Under the pieces are notes generated by a model that saw only the letters and a list, made by a program, of their open reading frames with translations, was not told the DNA's origin and ran no database searches. Shown piece after piece: positions 33,298 to 42,779 of a DNA stretch of 64,000 nucleotides (positions within the stretch are counted from its first letter, which is position 1; each line of letters starts with the position of its first letter). Position numbers and translations under genes: made by a program. The stretch is taken from positions 1,922,001 to 1,986,000 of the forward strand of contig NZ_CP077062.1 in assembly GCF_019039255.1 (NCBI RefSeq), written 5' to 3'. This DNA comes from Nocardioides panacis. GTDB lineage: Bacteria > Actinomycetota > Actinomycetes > Propionibacteriales > Nocardioidaceae.

Positions 33298-35227
33298 TCA
33301 GGTGCTGCGGTGGGCCGGCGTGAACAGGGTGGAGCGGTCGGCCTCCTCGGCCCGGATGAGGTGCACGAGCGCGTTGATCAGGGCCAGGTGGGTGAAGGCC
33401 TGCGGGAAGTTCCCGAGGTGGCGACCGCTGACCGGGTCGAGCTCCTCGGCGTAGAGCCCCAGCGGACTGGCATAGGACAGCAGCCGTTCGCACAACGCCT
33501 TGGCACGGCCCACCTCCCCGATCTCGACCAGGGCCGAGACGAGCCAGAACGAGCAGATCGTGAAGGTCCCCTCGGTACCGCTCAGCCCGTCGTCGGTCTG
33601 GTCACCCCGATATCGCAGCACGAGCCCGTTCCGGGTGAGCTCGTCGGCGATGGCCAGGACGGTGGCGCGCACCCGTGGATCCTCCGCAGGCAGGAAACGG
33701 ACCAGGGGCACCAGCAGCAGCGAGGCGTCGAGGCCGGTCGTCCCGTAGGCCTGGACGAAGACGCCACGCTCGTCGACGCCGTTCGTGCAGATGTCGGCGT
33801 GGATCTCGTCGGCGATCGTCTCCCACTTCACCACGTACTCGGCCTGCCCGTGCAGCCGCGCGAGGCGAGCGCCGCGATCGAGGGCTACCCAGCACATGAG
33901 CTTCGAGGAGGTGAAGTGCCGGGGTTCGCCACGGACCTCCCAGATCCCGTGGTCGGGGTCTCGCCAGTGCGCGGCGGCCTGCTCCACCTGGCGGAGCAGG
34001 ACGGGCCACAGCTGCTCGGGCAGCTGGTCGCGGGACTTGGCGTGCAGGTAGACGGAGTCCAGCATGGTCCCCCAGACGTCGAGCTGCCGCTGCTGGACCG
34101 CGGCGTTGCCTATCCGGACAGGGCGGGCTCCGTCGTACCCGTCCAGCTCCTCGACCACGGACTCGGGGAGGTCCCGCTCCCCGCCGATGCCGTACATGAC
34201 CTGGAGGTCGTCCTCGGCGGCGACGTCGCGGATGAACGCGAAGAAGTCGTCGGCCTCCCGGTCCAGGCCGAGGGTGTACAGCGCCCAGAGTGCGAAGGTG
34301 GAGTCGCGTACCCACGTGTAGCGGTAGTCCCAGTTCCGCTCTCCCCCGGGTGTCTCGGGCAACGACGTGGTCGGTGCGGCGACCAGTGCTCCGGTCGGCG
34401 CGTAGGTGAGCCCCTTCAAGGTCAAGGCACTGCGTTGCAGCTCCTCCCGCCACGGGTGGTCGGGGAACTCGCCGACCGTGATCCACTGCCTCCAGAACTC
34501 GGTCGTCTGCCACTGCTTCTGGGTGGCTTCCTCCCACGTGCGGGGCGGCGGCATCGACGCCCAGGACAGCGCCACGAACGCCTGCTCCCCCCTCGGTCAT
34601 CCGGCTCCGGATGATCACGGTGGAGTCCTCGATGCCGAGCTGACGGTCGGTGGTGAGTCGGAGGACCGGCACGTCCGCGCCGGCGCCGGCGGTCGTCGCC
34701 TCGCCGTACCCGTCGCCGACGAACTGCCACCGCGCCCGCCGCCGGCCGTAGTCGAGGACCGGCTCGCACAGCACCGACAGCTCCACCGCCCCGCTGACGC
34801 ACCGGACCGTCCGCAGCAGGCAGTGCTCCGCCTCGTGGTCCATGGGTGCGCGCTTGTACCGCTGCGCACGCTCCTCGAGGTGGTGCCAGGGGCCCATCAC
34901 CATGGCGTCCCGCACGATCATCCAGCCGGTCCTGGTCTGCCACGTGGTCTCCAGGATCAGGCTGCCAGGGAGGTACCGCCGTGCGGTCGGCTCACGCAGG
35001 CCGTACGGCGCCACCTTGAAGCACCCTGCGGCCCGGTCGAGCAGCGTGGAGAACACGCTGGGAGAGTCGTGCCGCGGCAGGCACATCCACTCCACCTGAC
35101 CGCTGGGGGCGATCAGGCAGCTCGCCTCGCAGTCGGACAAGAACGCGTAGTCGGCGATGGGGGGAAACGGGCTGGTGCCCGGCGCGCGCGGATGCCGGCT
35201 CGACGTGCGCGCTCCGGCATCGACCAC
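33298..35227 (-). pseudogene. GH15 family glucoamylase/trehalase-like protein, frameshifted
   Basis: The N-terminal frame, from tandem GTGs at 35230/35227 after GGGAG, starts PFPPIADYAFLSDCEASCLI and continues for about 215 residues. It leaves frame at the C6 run 34587-34592; with five C it reads MTEGEQAFVALSWASMPPPR and continues intact to 33298. Landmarks are RNWDYRYTWVRDSTFALWAL, VMYGIGGERDLPE and EGTFTICSFWLVSALVEIGE, typical of cytoplasmic GH15 proteins, some of which are trehalases. There is no signal peptide. The break is probably a sequencing artefact. Confidence 0.88.
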
Positions 35228-35397
35228 CACGACTCCCGCATGCTCCAGGGGCTGAGCACCAGCATCCCTCACTGCGACCGCCTCGTCACGAGGCCGGCGG
35301 CCCGGCGATCGGTGGCAGGGGGGCGGGACGACGTAAAGTGGTGGGCTACGGCCGTGCTGTGTGGCTATCGCGTGGTCTGCCGTGGAATGGACGGTGC

Positions 35398-36123
35398 ATG
35401 GTGGCGTCGGCCCGAGTGGCAGAGATTCTCGCTGGTGTTCTCGACGACACCGCCCTGTCGGCGAACGCCCCGCACCGGCTGGTGACCGCCTGTGCCCGGG
35501 CACTGCCGGTGACGGGTGTCGGCATCATCCTGATGACGCTGGACGGCCCGGCCGGCACGCTCGCGGTCACCGACGGGCCGGCCGCGACGATGGAGGAGCT
35601 CCAGTTCACCCTCGGTGAGGGGCCGTGCGTCGAGTGCTCGGCGACGGGCCGCCCGGTCCTGCAGCCGGACCTGGAGGCGACCGGGACGTCCCGGTGGCCG
35701 GCGTTCACGGCCGGTGCGGTCGAGGCCGGCATCCGTGCCATCTTCGCGTTCCCGTTGCGGGTCGGCAGCATCCGGCTGGGAGTCCTGGACCTGTACCGCG
35801 ACACACCTGGCGATCTGGACATGAACCAGCTGCGGGAGGCGCTGTCCTTCGCGGACGCCGCCACCGCCGTGCTGCTGCACTCGGCAGGTGGACCGTCCCC
35901 GGACGGGTCGAACGGCCGGCCCGGTCAGGACGCGACTCGCCTTCCGATGCTCGAGGACCACGCCGAGGTCCACCAGGCCACCGGGATGGTGTCGGTCCAG
36001 GCGGACGTGTCGATGGCCGAAGCGCTAGTGCGGCTGCGGGCCCGTGCGTACGCGAGCGAACGACCCGTCGTGACCGTGGCGCGCGACGTCCTGGACGGGT
36101 TGGTGACGTTCGACGGCCAGTAG
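35398..36123 (+). CDS. GAF domain protein with degenerate ANTAR domain
   Basis: A 241-residue protein with a GAF-like sensor at about residues 20-165 (TLGEGPCVECSATGRPVLQP, VGSIRLGVLDLYRDTPGDL) and a C-terminal ANTAR region (VHQATGMVSVQADVSMAEAL, then VRLRARAYASER). The ANTAR hallmarks are weakened: HQATGMV stands where EQAKGVL is expected. ATG at 35398 gives MVASARVAEILAGVL. It lies 85 bases upstream of a second, canonical GAF-ANTAR gene in the same direction. ANTAR proteins bind RNA antiterminator hairpins; this one may not. Confidence 0.87.
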   Translation: MVASARVAEILAGVLDDTALSANAPHRLVTACARALPVTGVGIILMTLDGPAGTLAVTDGPAATMEELQFTLGEGPCVECSATGRPVLQPDLEATGTSRWPAFTAGAVEAGIRAIFAFPLRVGSIRLGVLDLYRDTPGDLDMNQLREALSFADAATAVLLHSAGGPSPDGSNGRPGQDATRLPMLEDHAEVHQATGMVSVQADVSMAEALVRLRARAYASERPVVTVARDVLDGLVTFDGQ

Positions 36124-36208
36124 CATGCAGAAGGTGACGGGCGCACTGGGTCTCCCCGGTGACGCCGTCTATGCCGGCCCATCGGGACGGCAGGAAGCGG
36201 AGAAGAAC

Positions 36209-36937
36209 ATGGATGACGCGACGCGGATGGCGCAGGTGTTCGTCGAGCTCGCCGACACCTTGACCGAGAACTTCGACGTGGTCGACTTCCTGCAGACGCT
36301 CACCGACCGGTGCGTGGAGCTGCTGGACGCCGACGCGTCCGGGCTGATGCTCACCGACCAGCGCGGCGGGTTGACGCTGATGGCCGCGACCCTGGAACGA
36401 GCCCGGGTCCTGGAGCTGTTCGAGCTCCAGGTCCAGGAAGGTCCGTGCCTGGAGTGCTTCACCACCGGTGAGGCCATCACGAACGTCGACCTCGCCGAAG
36501 CGCAGCGCCGCTGGCCCACGTTCAGCCCGGCGGCCGTGCGGGCCGGCTTCGGAGGCACGCACGCCCTCCCGATGCGGCTGCGCGGCCAGGTCATCGGCGC
36601 GCTCAACCTGTTCACCGACGAGCCCGTCGAGCTGTCCGCGACCGACATCGGAGTCGGGCAGGCGATGGCGGACGTCGCCACCATCGGGCTGCTCCACCAG
36701 CGCAACACCCACGAGCAGACCATCCTCTCCGAGCAGCTGCAGAGCGCCCTGCACAGCCGCGTCCTGGTCGAGCAGGCCAAGGGTGTCCTGGCCGCCCGCG
36801 CCGACATCAGCGTGAACGCCGCCTTCGTGCGGATGCGCACCCACGCCCGCACCCACCAGCTGAGCCTGACCGAGGTCGCGACCGCCGTCGTCGAGGGCAC
36901 CCTGACCCCGAGCGACATCGGCGCCCGCGCCCAGTAG
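36209..36937 (+). CDS. GAF and ANTAR domain antiterminator
   Basis: A 242-residue protein with a GAF-like sensor (about residues 15-160; LQVQEGPCLECFTTGEAITN and GQVIGALNLFTDEPVELS) and a canonical ANTAR domain (SRVLVEQAKGVLAARADISV, then NAAFVRMRTHARTH). ANTAR domains bind paired hexaloop RNA hairpins to prevent termination. ATG at 36209 follows a GGAG-type site. With the preceding GAF-ANTAR gene it probably forms an operon; a GAF-PP2C phosphatase lies nearby. The signal sensed is unknown. Confidence 0.92.
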   Translation: MDDATRMAQVFVELADTLTENFDVVDFLQTLTDRCVELLDADASGLMLTDQRGGLTLMAATLERARVLELFELQVQEGPCLECFTTGEAITNVDLAEAQRRWPTFSPAAVRAGFGGTHALPMRLRGQVIGALNLFTDEPVELSATDIGVGQAMADVATIGLLHQRNTHEQTILSEQLQSALHSRVLVEQAKGVLAARADISVNAAFVRMRTHARTHQLSLTEVATAVVEGTLTPSDIGARAQ

Positions 36938-36955
36938 GCCCGGTCAGCGGCGGCC

Positions 36956-37013
36956 CGGGGTCCTCAGGGCCGGGGTCCTCAGGGCCAGGGGCGTCAGGGC
37001 CGGGGTCGCTGGC
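36956..37013. repeat. 15-bp tandem repeat, about 3.9 imperfect copies
   Basis: CGGGGTCCTCAGGGC occurs exactly at 36956-36970 and 36971-36985, then as a variant at 36986-37000 and a partial variant at 37001-37013. Being a multiple of three it keeps the reading frame. It spans the 3' end of the hypothetical gene at 36994 and the gap to the GAF-ANTAR gene. Confidence 0.85.
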
Positions 37014-37449
37014 ACAGACGGTGTCCCGTGGGACAGAGGAAGTAGCTGACCCCCGACTCGACGGGGGCTCGCGAGGCGATCCGGTAGGTGATGCCGCCCA
37101 GGCCCCGCCGGACGGTGACCACGTAGGGGGTCGACAGCGCCCAGCCCCCGTCGTAGCCGGCAAAGACGTCGTCGGCGCCGGCGGCGTAGCCGGCGCTGAA
37201 CGCGTCCGTGGCCACGTGACGGTCGGGGGCCGGCAGGGAGCTGCCTGCCTGGAGAGCGCGGCCCTCCCGCCTGCCCTGCGCCTCCCCCACCGGAAGGCCG
37301 TCGAAGTAGCCGTCGTAGAGGCCGGCCCGGTAGCCGCGCTGGTGGGCATCGTGCGTGTCGACGGTGGCCCGTCCGACCAGGATGCCGGCGCCCGCCACCA
37401 ACGCCGCCAGGACCACGAGCCGTGCGATCGTGCGGATCCGGACGCCCAT
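36994..37449 (-). CDS. Hypothetical membrane-anchored protein
   Basis: A 151-residue protein with ATG 37449 after GAGGAG. Residues 9-26 form one helix (IARLVVLAALVAGAGILVGR), and the rest faces outside: a Gly/Tyr-rich repeat-like stretch (HQRGYRAGLYDGYFDGLPVG, then GYAAGADDVFAGYDGGW) and a beta-rich end. The stop lies inside a 15-base tandem repeat, so the C-terminus may vary in length between strains. The family is not recognised. Confidence 0.65.
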   Translation of the reverse strand: MGVRIRTIARLVVLAALVAGAGILVGRATVDTHDAHQRGYRAGLYDGYFDGLPVGEAQGRREGRALQAGSSLPAPDRHVATDAFSAGYAAGADDVFAGYDGGWALSTPYVVTVRRGLGGITYRIASRAPVESGVSYFLCPTGHRLCQRPRP

Positions 37450-37582
37450 CAGCACTCCTCGGGACAACGCCTCGACCCGGTTCCCCGGGGAACACCGATT
37501 CTCGCGCGGCCGGGCGCGCGTGCGAAGCGCGCGAGCAGGCTTCCGCAGAGGGGCACAGCCGAGCGCCGTCGAACGGCGGTCC

Positions 37583-38908
37583 TCAGGGAAGGCGGTTGCT
37601 GGCGCGCTCGGGATCGGCACCTGAGCGGATGGACCGTTCCTGGGCGTTGCTCCCGTGCCAGTCCAGGCACAGCACGGTCGCGTCGTCGCTGAGCGCGTGG
37701 CCGGTCGCCTCCAGCGCGCTGTCGGCCAGCGCACGGACGACCTCGCGCGGGTGGAGCTGTCTCGTGGCCGCGATGGCCCCGGGTAGGTCGACCGTGCTGA
37801 CGTTGCGCTCCAACATGCCGTCGGTCACCAGGACCACTCGGTCACCGGGCCGCAGCGTCCCCCGCGTGCTGCGGTACGCGGTGTCGGGGAACAGGCCGAA
37901 CGGGAGGTCCACCGGCAGCTCCAGTGCTGTGACCTGACTGCCTCGAGCGAGGTACGGCGCGACGTGCCCGGCATTGACCATCTCGTAGGCGCCGGTGCGG
38001 AGGTCGACCCGGGCCAGCAGCCCGGTGACGAAGTCGTCGAGGTCCCGGGACGCTGCCTGTTCTGCCAGCACCGTGTTCGCGTCGGTGGCCTGCTCGAGCA
38101 GCGTGGCTCCGGTCTGCCGACTGCCTCGCAGGCTGCCGATGCACAACGACGCCGTCAGGGCGGCGCCCACGCCGTGCCCCATCGCGTCGGTCAACGACAG
38201 GTGCAGCTGGTCACGGCCCAGGCTGTAGTCGAAGGTGTCACCCCCGATGCTCGCCGCGGGTTCCAGCCATCCCGACAGCGTGAAGGCGGCCGCCTCGCAG
38301 GTCCGCGAGCCGGGCAGCAGGCGTTGCTGGATCTCCGCGGACAGGCTGAAGGGGCGGCTGCGCTGGCCCCACTCGAACAGGTCGGTGTGCCGTCGGTTCG
38401 CGATGACGACGAACGCGAGCAGGTACGCAGCGTGCCCGATCTCGGCCACCGTCTGCCGGCCCGGTTCGTCGGCGAGGTACAGCTCCAGCAGCCCGATGGA
38501 CTCCCCGCGCTCGGTGACCGGTGCGAGCACCCGCCACCTCCCCAGGACCCCGTCCCCTGCGCGCGCCGGGTCGGGCGGCAGCACCTGGACGGTCTGGGTG
38601 CGCACCGCCTGCTCCGCGGGGCCGCCGTCGAAGGGCAGCACGGTCGCGGACTCCTCGAGATGGCGTCGCTCACCGGGACCCAGCTGCGTACGGACCTCGG
38701 CCTCGCCGTCCACGAGGGGGACGTGCGCCAGCCGGACCAGAGCACGCCCGGACAGGTCCGCGATGAGGAACGAGACGGCTTCGGCATCGAAGATCCCGCC
38801 GAGCTCGCGGGCGACAGCCTCCACGGCCTCGACCGGAGACCCCGACTCCGCTGCCTCGAGCACCCGCCCGACATCGAGACCCCGACCGGACACCATTCGT
38901 CGGAGCAT
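37583..38908 (-). CDS. GAF-PP2C (SpoIIE/RsbU-type) serine phosphatase
   Basis: A 441-residue protein with an N-terminal GAF-like domain (about residues 25-180) and a C-terminal PP2C/SpoIIE phosphatase (about 190-420). Metal-binding motifs include ASIGGDTFDYSL, LTDAMGHGVGAALTASL, MVNAGHVAPYL and VVLVTDGMLERN, and SDDATVLCLDW closes the domain. Such enzymes dephosphorylate STAS antagonists and activate stress sigma factors, so it could act on the partner-switching set at 17.6-19.1 kb; that link is inference. A 28-base perfect palindrome lies six bases before the start codon. Confidence 0.92.
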   Translation of the reverse strand: MLRRMVSGRGLDVGRVLEAAESGSPVEAVEAVARELGGIFDAEAVSFLIADLSGRALVRLAHVPLVDGEAEVRTQLGPGERRHLEESATVLPFDGGPAEQAVRTQTVQVLPPDPARAGDGVLGRWRVLAPVTERGESIGLLELYLADEPGRQTVAEIGHAAYLLAFVVIANRRHTDLFEWGQRSRPFSLSAEIQQRLLPGSRTCEAAAFTLSGWLEPAASIGGDTFDYSLGRDQLHLSLTDAMGHGVGAALTASLCIGSLRGSRQTGATLLEQATDANTVLAEQAASRDLDDFVTGLLARVDLRTGAYEMVNAGHVAPYLARGSQVTALELPVDLPFGLFPDTAYRSTRGTLRPGDRVVLVTDGMLERNVSTVDLPGAIAATRQLHPREVVRALADSALEATGHALSDDATVLCLDWHGSNAQERSIRSGADPERASNRLP

Positions 38909-38913
38909 AGACC

Positions 38914-38941
38914 GGCCGTTCTCCGACGTCGGAGAACGGCC
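38914..38941. promoter_or_regulatory. 28-bp perfect palindrome upstream of the GAF-PP2C gene
   Basis: GGCCGTTCTCCGAC followed directly by GTCGGAGAACGGCC is a perfect 28-base palindrome. It lies between the sirtuin gene and the phosphatase gene, five bases before the latter's ATG. It may be a protein-binding site that blocks translation or transcription start, or a hairpin ending the sirtuin transcript. Confidence 0.65.
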
Positions 38942-39043
38942 CCTCCCGTGCCACGGAGCGCCTCGCCGCTGCGGACGTGTGACCGCGACGCAGGGACGGT
39001 GCTGTCGACGGTCGAGGACGGCCTCCCGAGATCCTCGGCAGCC

Positions 39044-39848
39044 TCACGTCTCGAAGAGCAGGGGCGCGGCCACGTCGGCCTCGAGCCGCACGTGCAGGTC
39101 GAACCCGTCCCCGGCGTCGGGGTCCGGGTTCACCTGGATGGAGGGCGCACCCACGTCGCGGGCGTACCGCAGCCAGCTGTACGGCGGGGTCACCGCGCCG
39201 GAGGTGCCGATCGCGACCAACGCCTCGCACTGCCGCAGCATCCGGCGCGCCGCCCACTGTGCATCGAGGTCGACCACCTCGCCGAAGAGCACCAGCCCCG
39301 GCCTGGTCGCGCCGCCGCACACCGGGCACGGAGACGTGGACGGATCGGACCGTGCGTCTCCGTCGACGCGTCCGGGGCAGGCGGGCGAGAGGCAGGTCGT
39401 GGTGAACACGCTGCCGTGCAGGTGGTGCGCCCGCTCGCTGCCGGCCCGCTCGTGCAGGTCGTCGACGTTGGCGGTCACGAGCGTGATCTCGTCCCCGGCG
39501 GCTGTGCGCGCCCGCTGCCAGGCAGCCAGGACTCGGTGGGCGTGGGTGGGCTCCGCGGACCGCACCCGGTCGCGGAACGGCGCCCAGTACGCCCACAGGT
39601 CCGGCAGGCTGGCCGGCAGCGACTCGGCAAGCAGGAGGTCAGGCACTCCCGCCGACCCGGTGTAGAGCCCACCGTTCCCCCCGGTACGTCGGTAGCCCGG
39701 CCGCGACGGAGAGCCCCGCGCCGGTGACGACGAGGATCCGGCGGGCCGTCGCCACCGCGGACCGGGCCGCTGCGAGGTCGGCGCACGTCGCGTCGTCGGC
39801 ACGCCCCCGGACTGGTTCCGTGCCGCTGGGCAGGAATCGGATGGCCAC
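39044..39848 (-). pseudogene. Sirtuin (NAD-dependent protein deacylase), frameshifted
   Basis: From ATG 39848 the protein begins MAIRFLPSGTEPVRG and carries the NAD-binding start VVTGAGLSVAAGLPTYRG. It leaves frame at the C6 run 39677-39682; five C restores PTYRGNGGLYTG and an intact remainder. TANVDDLHERAG (a variant of TQNIDxLH with Ala for Gln), the catalytic HLHGS, zinc Cys pairs CLSPAC and CPVCGG, and GTSGAVTPPYSW complete the domain. Sirtuins remove acyl groups from lysines using NAD. The break is probably an artefact. Confidence 0.88.
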
Positions 39849-39924
39849 TCTGTCCCCCCTCGTGAGAGCTCCCAGTGGACTATCGGCGGCCGGCTCCTCG
39901 AACTGAACCGCGACGCGTGAGTCG

Positions 39925-40158
39925 TCACCGGCTCGACCATCCAGGGGTCACAGCCGCTTCCACGGTGAACAGGGTGGTCCCGTGGACCGCGTCCACCTCC
40001 GTCCGGCCGGTCTCGGCGAACCCGACGACGTCCCCAGCAGCCTTCCGTTCGACCGCCAGCAACCGATCGACGACAGCGTCGGCGACCCGCCGAGGTCGGA
40101 GCATCAGGCGACCCGTCTCGAGCACGACGTCGCGGCCCGGAGTCGCGTCCCCTGTCAT
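39925..40158 (-). pseudogene. Probable N-terminal remnant of a GNAT acetyltransferase
   Basis: A 77-residue frame 13 bases after the MarR-GNAT gene in the same direction. It begins VLETGRLMLRPRRVADAVVD, like the start of RimJ/RimL-type N-acetyltransferases, then drifts (GDVVGFAETGRTEVDAV) and ends at TVEAAVTPGWSSR. The acetyl-CoA-binding core is missing, so it is likely a remnant. The assignment is tentative. Confidence 0.4.
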
Positions 40159-40171
40159 GCCGGCAACCGTC

Positions 40172-41074
40172 TCACCCGAGCGTGCCCTGACCGAGGTCCT
40201 TCTCGAACCAGTGGTCGGCGTACGGCTCCGTGTTGAAGGCCTCGACCTCGCGGTAGCCGCTCGAGCGGTACATCGCCACCGCCTCGGGAAGCGCTGCGTT
40301 CGTCTCGAGGCGGATCACGCGGCTGCCGTGCTCGACGGCCCTGCCCTCCAGCTGCTCGAGCAGACGTCGTCCCACCCCGAGACCACGCACGGCCGGCGAG
40401 ACCCACATGCGCTTCAGCTCGACGGGTCCGTCGGCGTGGAACTTCACGGCACCACAACCGACCGGTTCGCCGTGCAACGTGGCGACCAGGAACAGGCCCG
40501 CGGGCGGCCGCATGTCGTCGGCGACCGCCGGCATGCTGCCGTCCGGGTCGAACCCGCCGTCGAACCGGTGGTCCAGCTCGGAGAAGTACGCGCCGAGGCA
40601 GAACCGCGCGTGGGCGTGGGCCGGGTCGCGCGCCTCGATCTCGACCATCGAGGCGGTGAGCAGCCTTCGGACCTGCGCCATGGCCGTGACCAGGCGGTCG
40701 CGCTGCTCGGCGCTCAGTGGCGCCACCATCGATCGCGCGAGCTCGTCACTGCGGTCGTCGAGCAGAGCACGTTCCCTGCGCCCGGCCGCGGTCAGCCGCA
40801 CCAGGCGGATCCGCCTGTCCCCCGGGCCGGCGACGACCGTGACCAGACCCGAGGCCTCGAGCGAGCGCAGCAACCGGCTCAGGTACCCCGCGTCCAGGTC
40901 GAGGCGCGACCGCAGGGTGCGCACCTCGCACCCGGGCTCGCCGATCTCCCACAGGACCCGTGACTGGGCGAGCGGCCGGTCCCTCGCCAAGTAGCTGTCC
41001 TGCAGCGCTCCTACGCGCTGGGTGACCAGCCGGTTGAAGCTCCGGACCGTCTCGACCATCGCATGATCGCTCAT
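40172..41074 (-). CDS. MarR-GNAT fusion: winged-helix regulator with acetyltransferase domain
   Basis: A 300-residue protein with a MarR winged helix at about residues 10-145 (LAQSRVLWEIGEPGCEVRTL, LDLDAGYLSRLLRSLEASGL, VTVVAGPGDRRIRLVRLT) and a GNAT domain at about 150-295 (VKFHADGPVELKRMWVSPAV, then RGLGVGRRLLEQLE and SGYREVEAFN). RGLGVG is the acetyl-CoA pyrophosphate loop. Such fusions are known in bacteria; the acetylated substrate and DNA targets are unknown. Confidence 0.92.
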   Translation of the reverse strand: MSDHAMVETVRSFNRLVTQRVGALQDSYLARDRPLAQSRVLWEIGEPGCEVRTLRSRLDLDAGYLSRLLRSLEASGLVTVVAGPGDRRIRLVRLTAAGRRERALLDDRSDELARSMVAPLSAEQRDRLVTAMAQVRRLLTASMVEIEARDPAHAHARFCLGAYFSELDHRFDGGFDPDGSMPAVADDMRPPAGLFLVATLHGEPVGCGAVKFHADGPVELKRMWVSPAVRGLGVGRRLLEQLEGRAVEHGSRVIRLETNAALPEAVAMYRSSGYREVEAFNTEPYADHWFEKDLGQGTLG

Positions 41075-41122
41075 CTCTCTGACCCTAGTCAGAGGAGTGA
41101 GCCAGGCACAGTCACCGGGGCG

Positions 41123-41510
41123 TCAGTACTCAGTCCCCTGGCGCCAGCTCATCTCCTGCAGCTCGAGTGTGTTCCCGTCAGGATCGGAGAATCCTGCTCC
41201 CCTGACGCCGCGGCCGAAGTCCTGCACCTCGCCGATCTCCACACCTCGCCGGGCAAGCTCGGCGCGCGCCTCGTCGATGTCCTCCACGACCAGGTGCACG
41301 CCCCTGACGCTGCCGGGCTCCCCCCGCGTACGCATCCAGCCCTGTCCCGAACCCGACCGAACATCCCGACCCCTCGGGCGTCAGCTGGACGACCCGGACG
41401 CCCTCGCTGGGCTGCACGTCGAAGTCCTTCTTGAAGCCGAGCTTGTCGGCATAGAAGGCGATCGCTCGGTCCACGTCCGAGACCGGGAGCGGGATCAGCT
41501 CCAGCTTCAT
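41123..41510 (-). pseudogene. VOC/glyoxalase-superfamily protein, frameshifted
   Basis: The upstream frame starts MKLELIPLPVSDVDRAIAFY and runs to VGFGTGLDAYAG. The C6 run at 41320-41325 shifts frame; five C joins it to EPGSVRGVHLVVEDIDEARA, GVRGAGFSDPDGNTLELQEM. Both halves of the VOC fold are intact, about 128 residues in total, and the pattern matches glyoxalase/bleomycin-resistance proteins. It is divergent from the GT1 glycosyltransferase. An ATG two codons upstream (41516) is an alternative start. Confidence 0.85.
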
Positions 41511-41586
41511 GCGCATCCGGTTCGAGCCCCCCTCGGGCCTGATGTCCACTGCCGTCAGCATGCCACAGGGTGGCATCCTGACGGAT

Positions 41587-42714
41587 GTGGTTCGGGTGCT
41601 GTTCACCTCGTGCCCGGCGTACGGGCACGTACTGCCGTTGCTGCCCCTCGTCCGGGCGGCGGAGCGTGCCGGTCACGACGTGCGGGTGGCCACGGGCTCG
41701 GACATGGCGGGTCCTCTCGCCTCTCGCGGGCTGGACGTGCACGCTGTCGGACCGACGTGGGAGGCGGCCTGGTCCGCGCACGACGCGGCGTGGGCGGCCG
41801 CCGGCGTCCCGGAGGAGCAGAAGATGAGGGACGGGGTGGTGGCGCTGTTCGGCGCTCCGGCACTCGCCCGACTCGACGACCTGTTGGCCATGGCCTCGAC
41901 GTGGCGCCCCGACGTGGTCGTCCACGAGGTGGTCGAGCAGGCCGGGTCCATGCTGGCCGCGCGGCTCGGGATCCCCGCCGTCGTACACGGGATCGGACCG
42001 ATGTTCCCGTTCTACGCGCACCTCATCGACGCCGCGGGTGCCGCCATCGGCGAGCCTGAGCGGTGGGCCCAGCTCTCGACCGAACGAGCCCTGGACCTGT
42101 GCCCACCCTCGTTGCAGCCCGACGGACCCCAACCCTGGCCCTCGGCCGTCCCGGTGCGGCCGAGTGCCGGTGAGCGCGGCGAGGTGCCGCGCCGCGTCGC
42201 TGACGTGCTCGCCTCCGACCGTCCCGTGGCCTACTTCACCCTCGGGACCGTCAAGAACGCCGACCCCGGCGACTTCAGGACCGGGCTCGCTGCCCTGGAG
42301 GGGTACGACGGCACGGTGATCGCCACCACGGGGCGTCGCGTCGACCCCGACGAGCTGGGTTCCCTCCCCGCGAACGCCGTGGTCGCGGAGTTCGTGCCCC
42401 AGGCCGACCTGCTGGAACGGGCCGACCTGCTGGTCTCGCACAGCGGATCGGGCACGATGCTCGGCGGCCTCGTGCACGGAGTGCCCCAGGTGGCACTGCC
42501 GCGTGGGACCGACCAGCCGCAGAACGCCGCGCTCCTGGTCCGCGCCGGCGCCGGGCTGCTCGTCGCCCCCGAGGACTACGCGGTCGAGACGATCGCGGCC
42601 GCGGTCACCGAGGTGAGCGGGGACCCGGCGTTCCGGGCGGCGGCCGGTCGCGTGCGCGACGAGATCGCCGCGATGCCCGACGCCGACGCGGCCTGGGCCG
42701 GCCTGGCCGTCTGA
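41587..42714 (+). CDS. GT1-family glycosyltransferase (macrolide/UGT type)
   Basis: A 375-residue UDP/TDP-sugar-dependent glycosyltransferase with a GT-B fold. The N-terminal acceptor domain starts VVRVLFTSCPAYGHVLPLLP and the C-terminal donor domain has VAEFVPQADLLERADLLVSH, SGSGTMLGGLVHGVPQVALP and RGTDQPQNAALLVRAGAGL, the UGT signature (here S-G-SGT in place of H-G-GxGT). GTG at 41587 is chosen because the conserved start follows it directly. The acceptor is unknown; no biosynthetic cluster surrounds it. Confidence 0.9.
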   Translation: MVRVLFTSCPAYGHVLPLLPLVRAAERAGHDVRVATGSDMAGPLASRGLDVHAVGPTWEAAWSAHDAAWAAAGVPEEQKMRDGVVALFGAPALARLDDLLAMASTWRPDVVVHEVVEQAGSMLAARLGIPAVVHGIGPMFPFYAHLIDAAGAAIGEPERWAQLSTERALDLCPPSLQPDGPQPWPSAVPVRPSAGERGEVPRRVADVLASDRPVAYFTLGTVKNADPGDFRTGLAALEGYDGTVIATTGRRVDPDELGSLPANAVVAEFVPQADLLERADLLVSHSGSGTMLGGLVHGVPQVALPRGTDQPQNAALLVRAGAGLLVAPEDYAVETIAAAVTEVSGDPAFRAAAGRVRDEIAAMPDADAAWAGLAV

Positions 42715-42779
42715 CCCGCCGCTGCCTCACAGGTGCGCTCGCGGGACGACCACCTCGACGTGCACGCGGGTGCGGAGAC

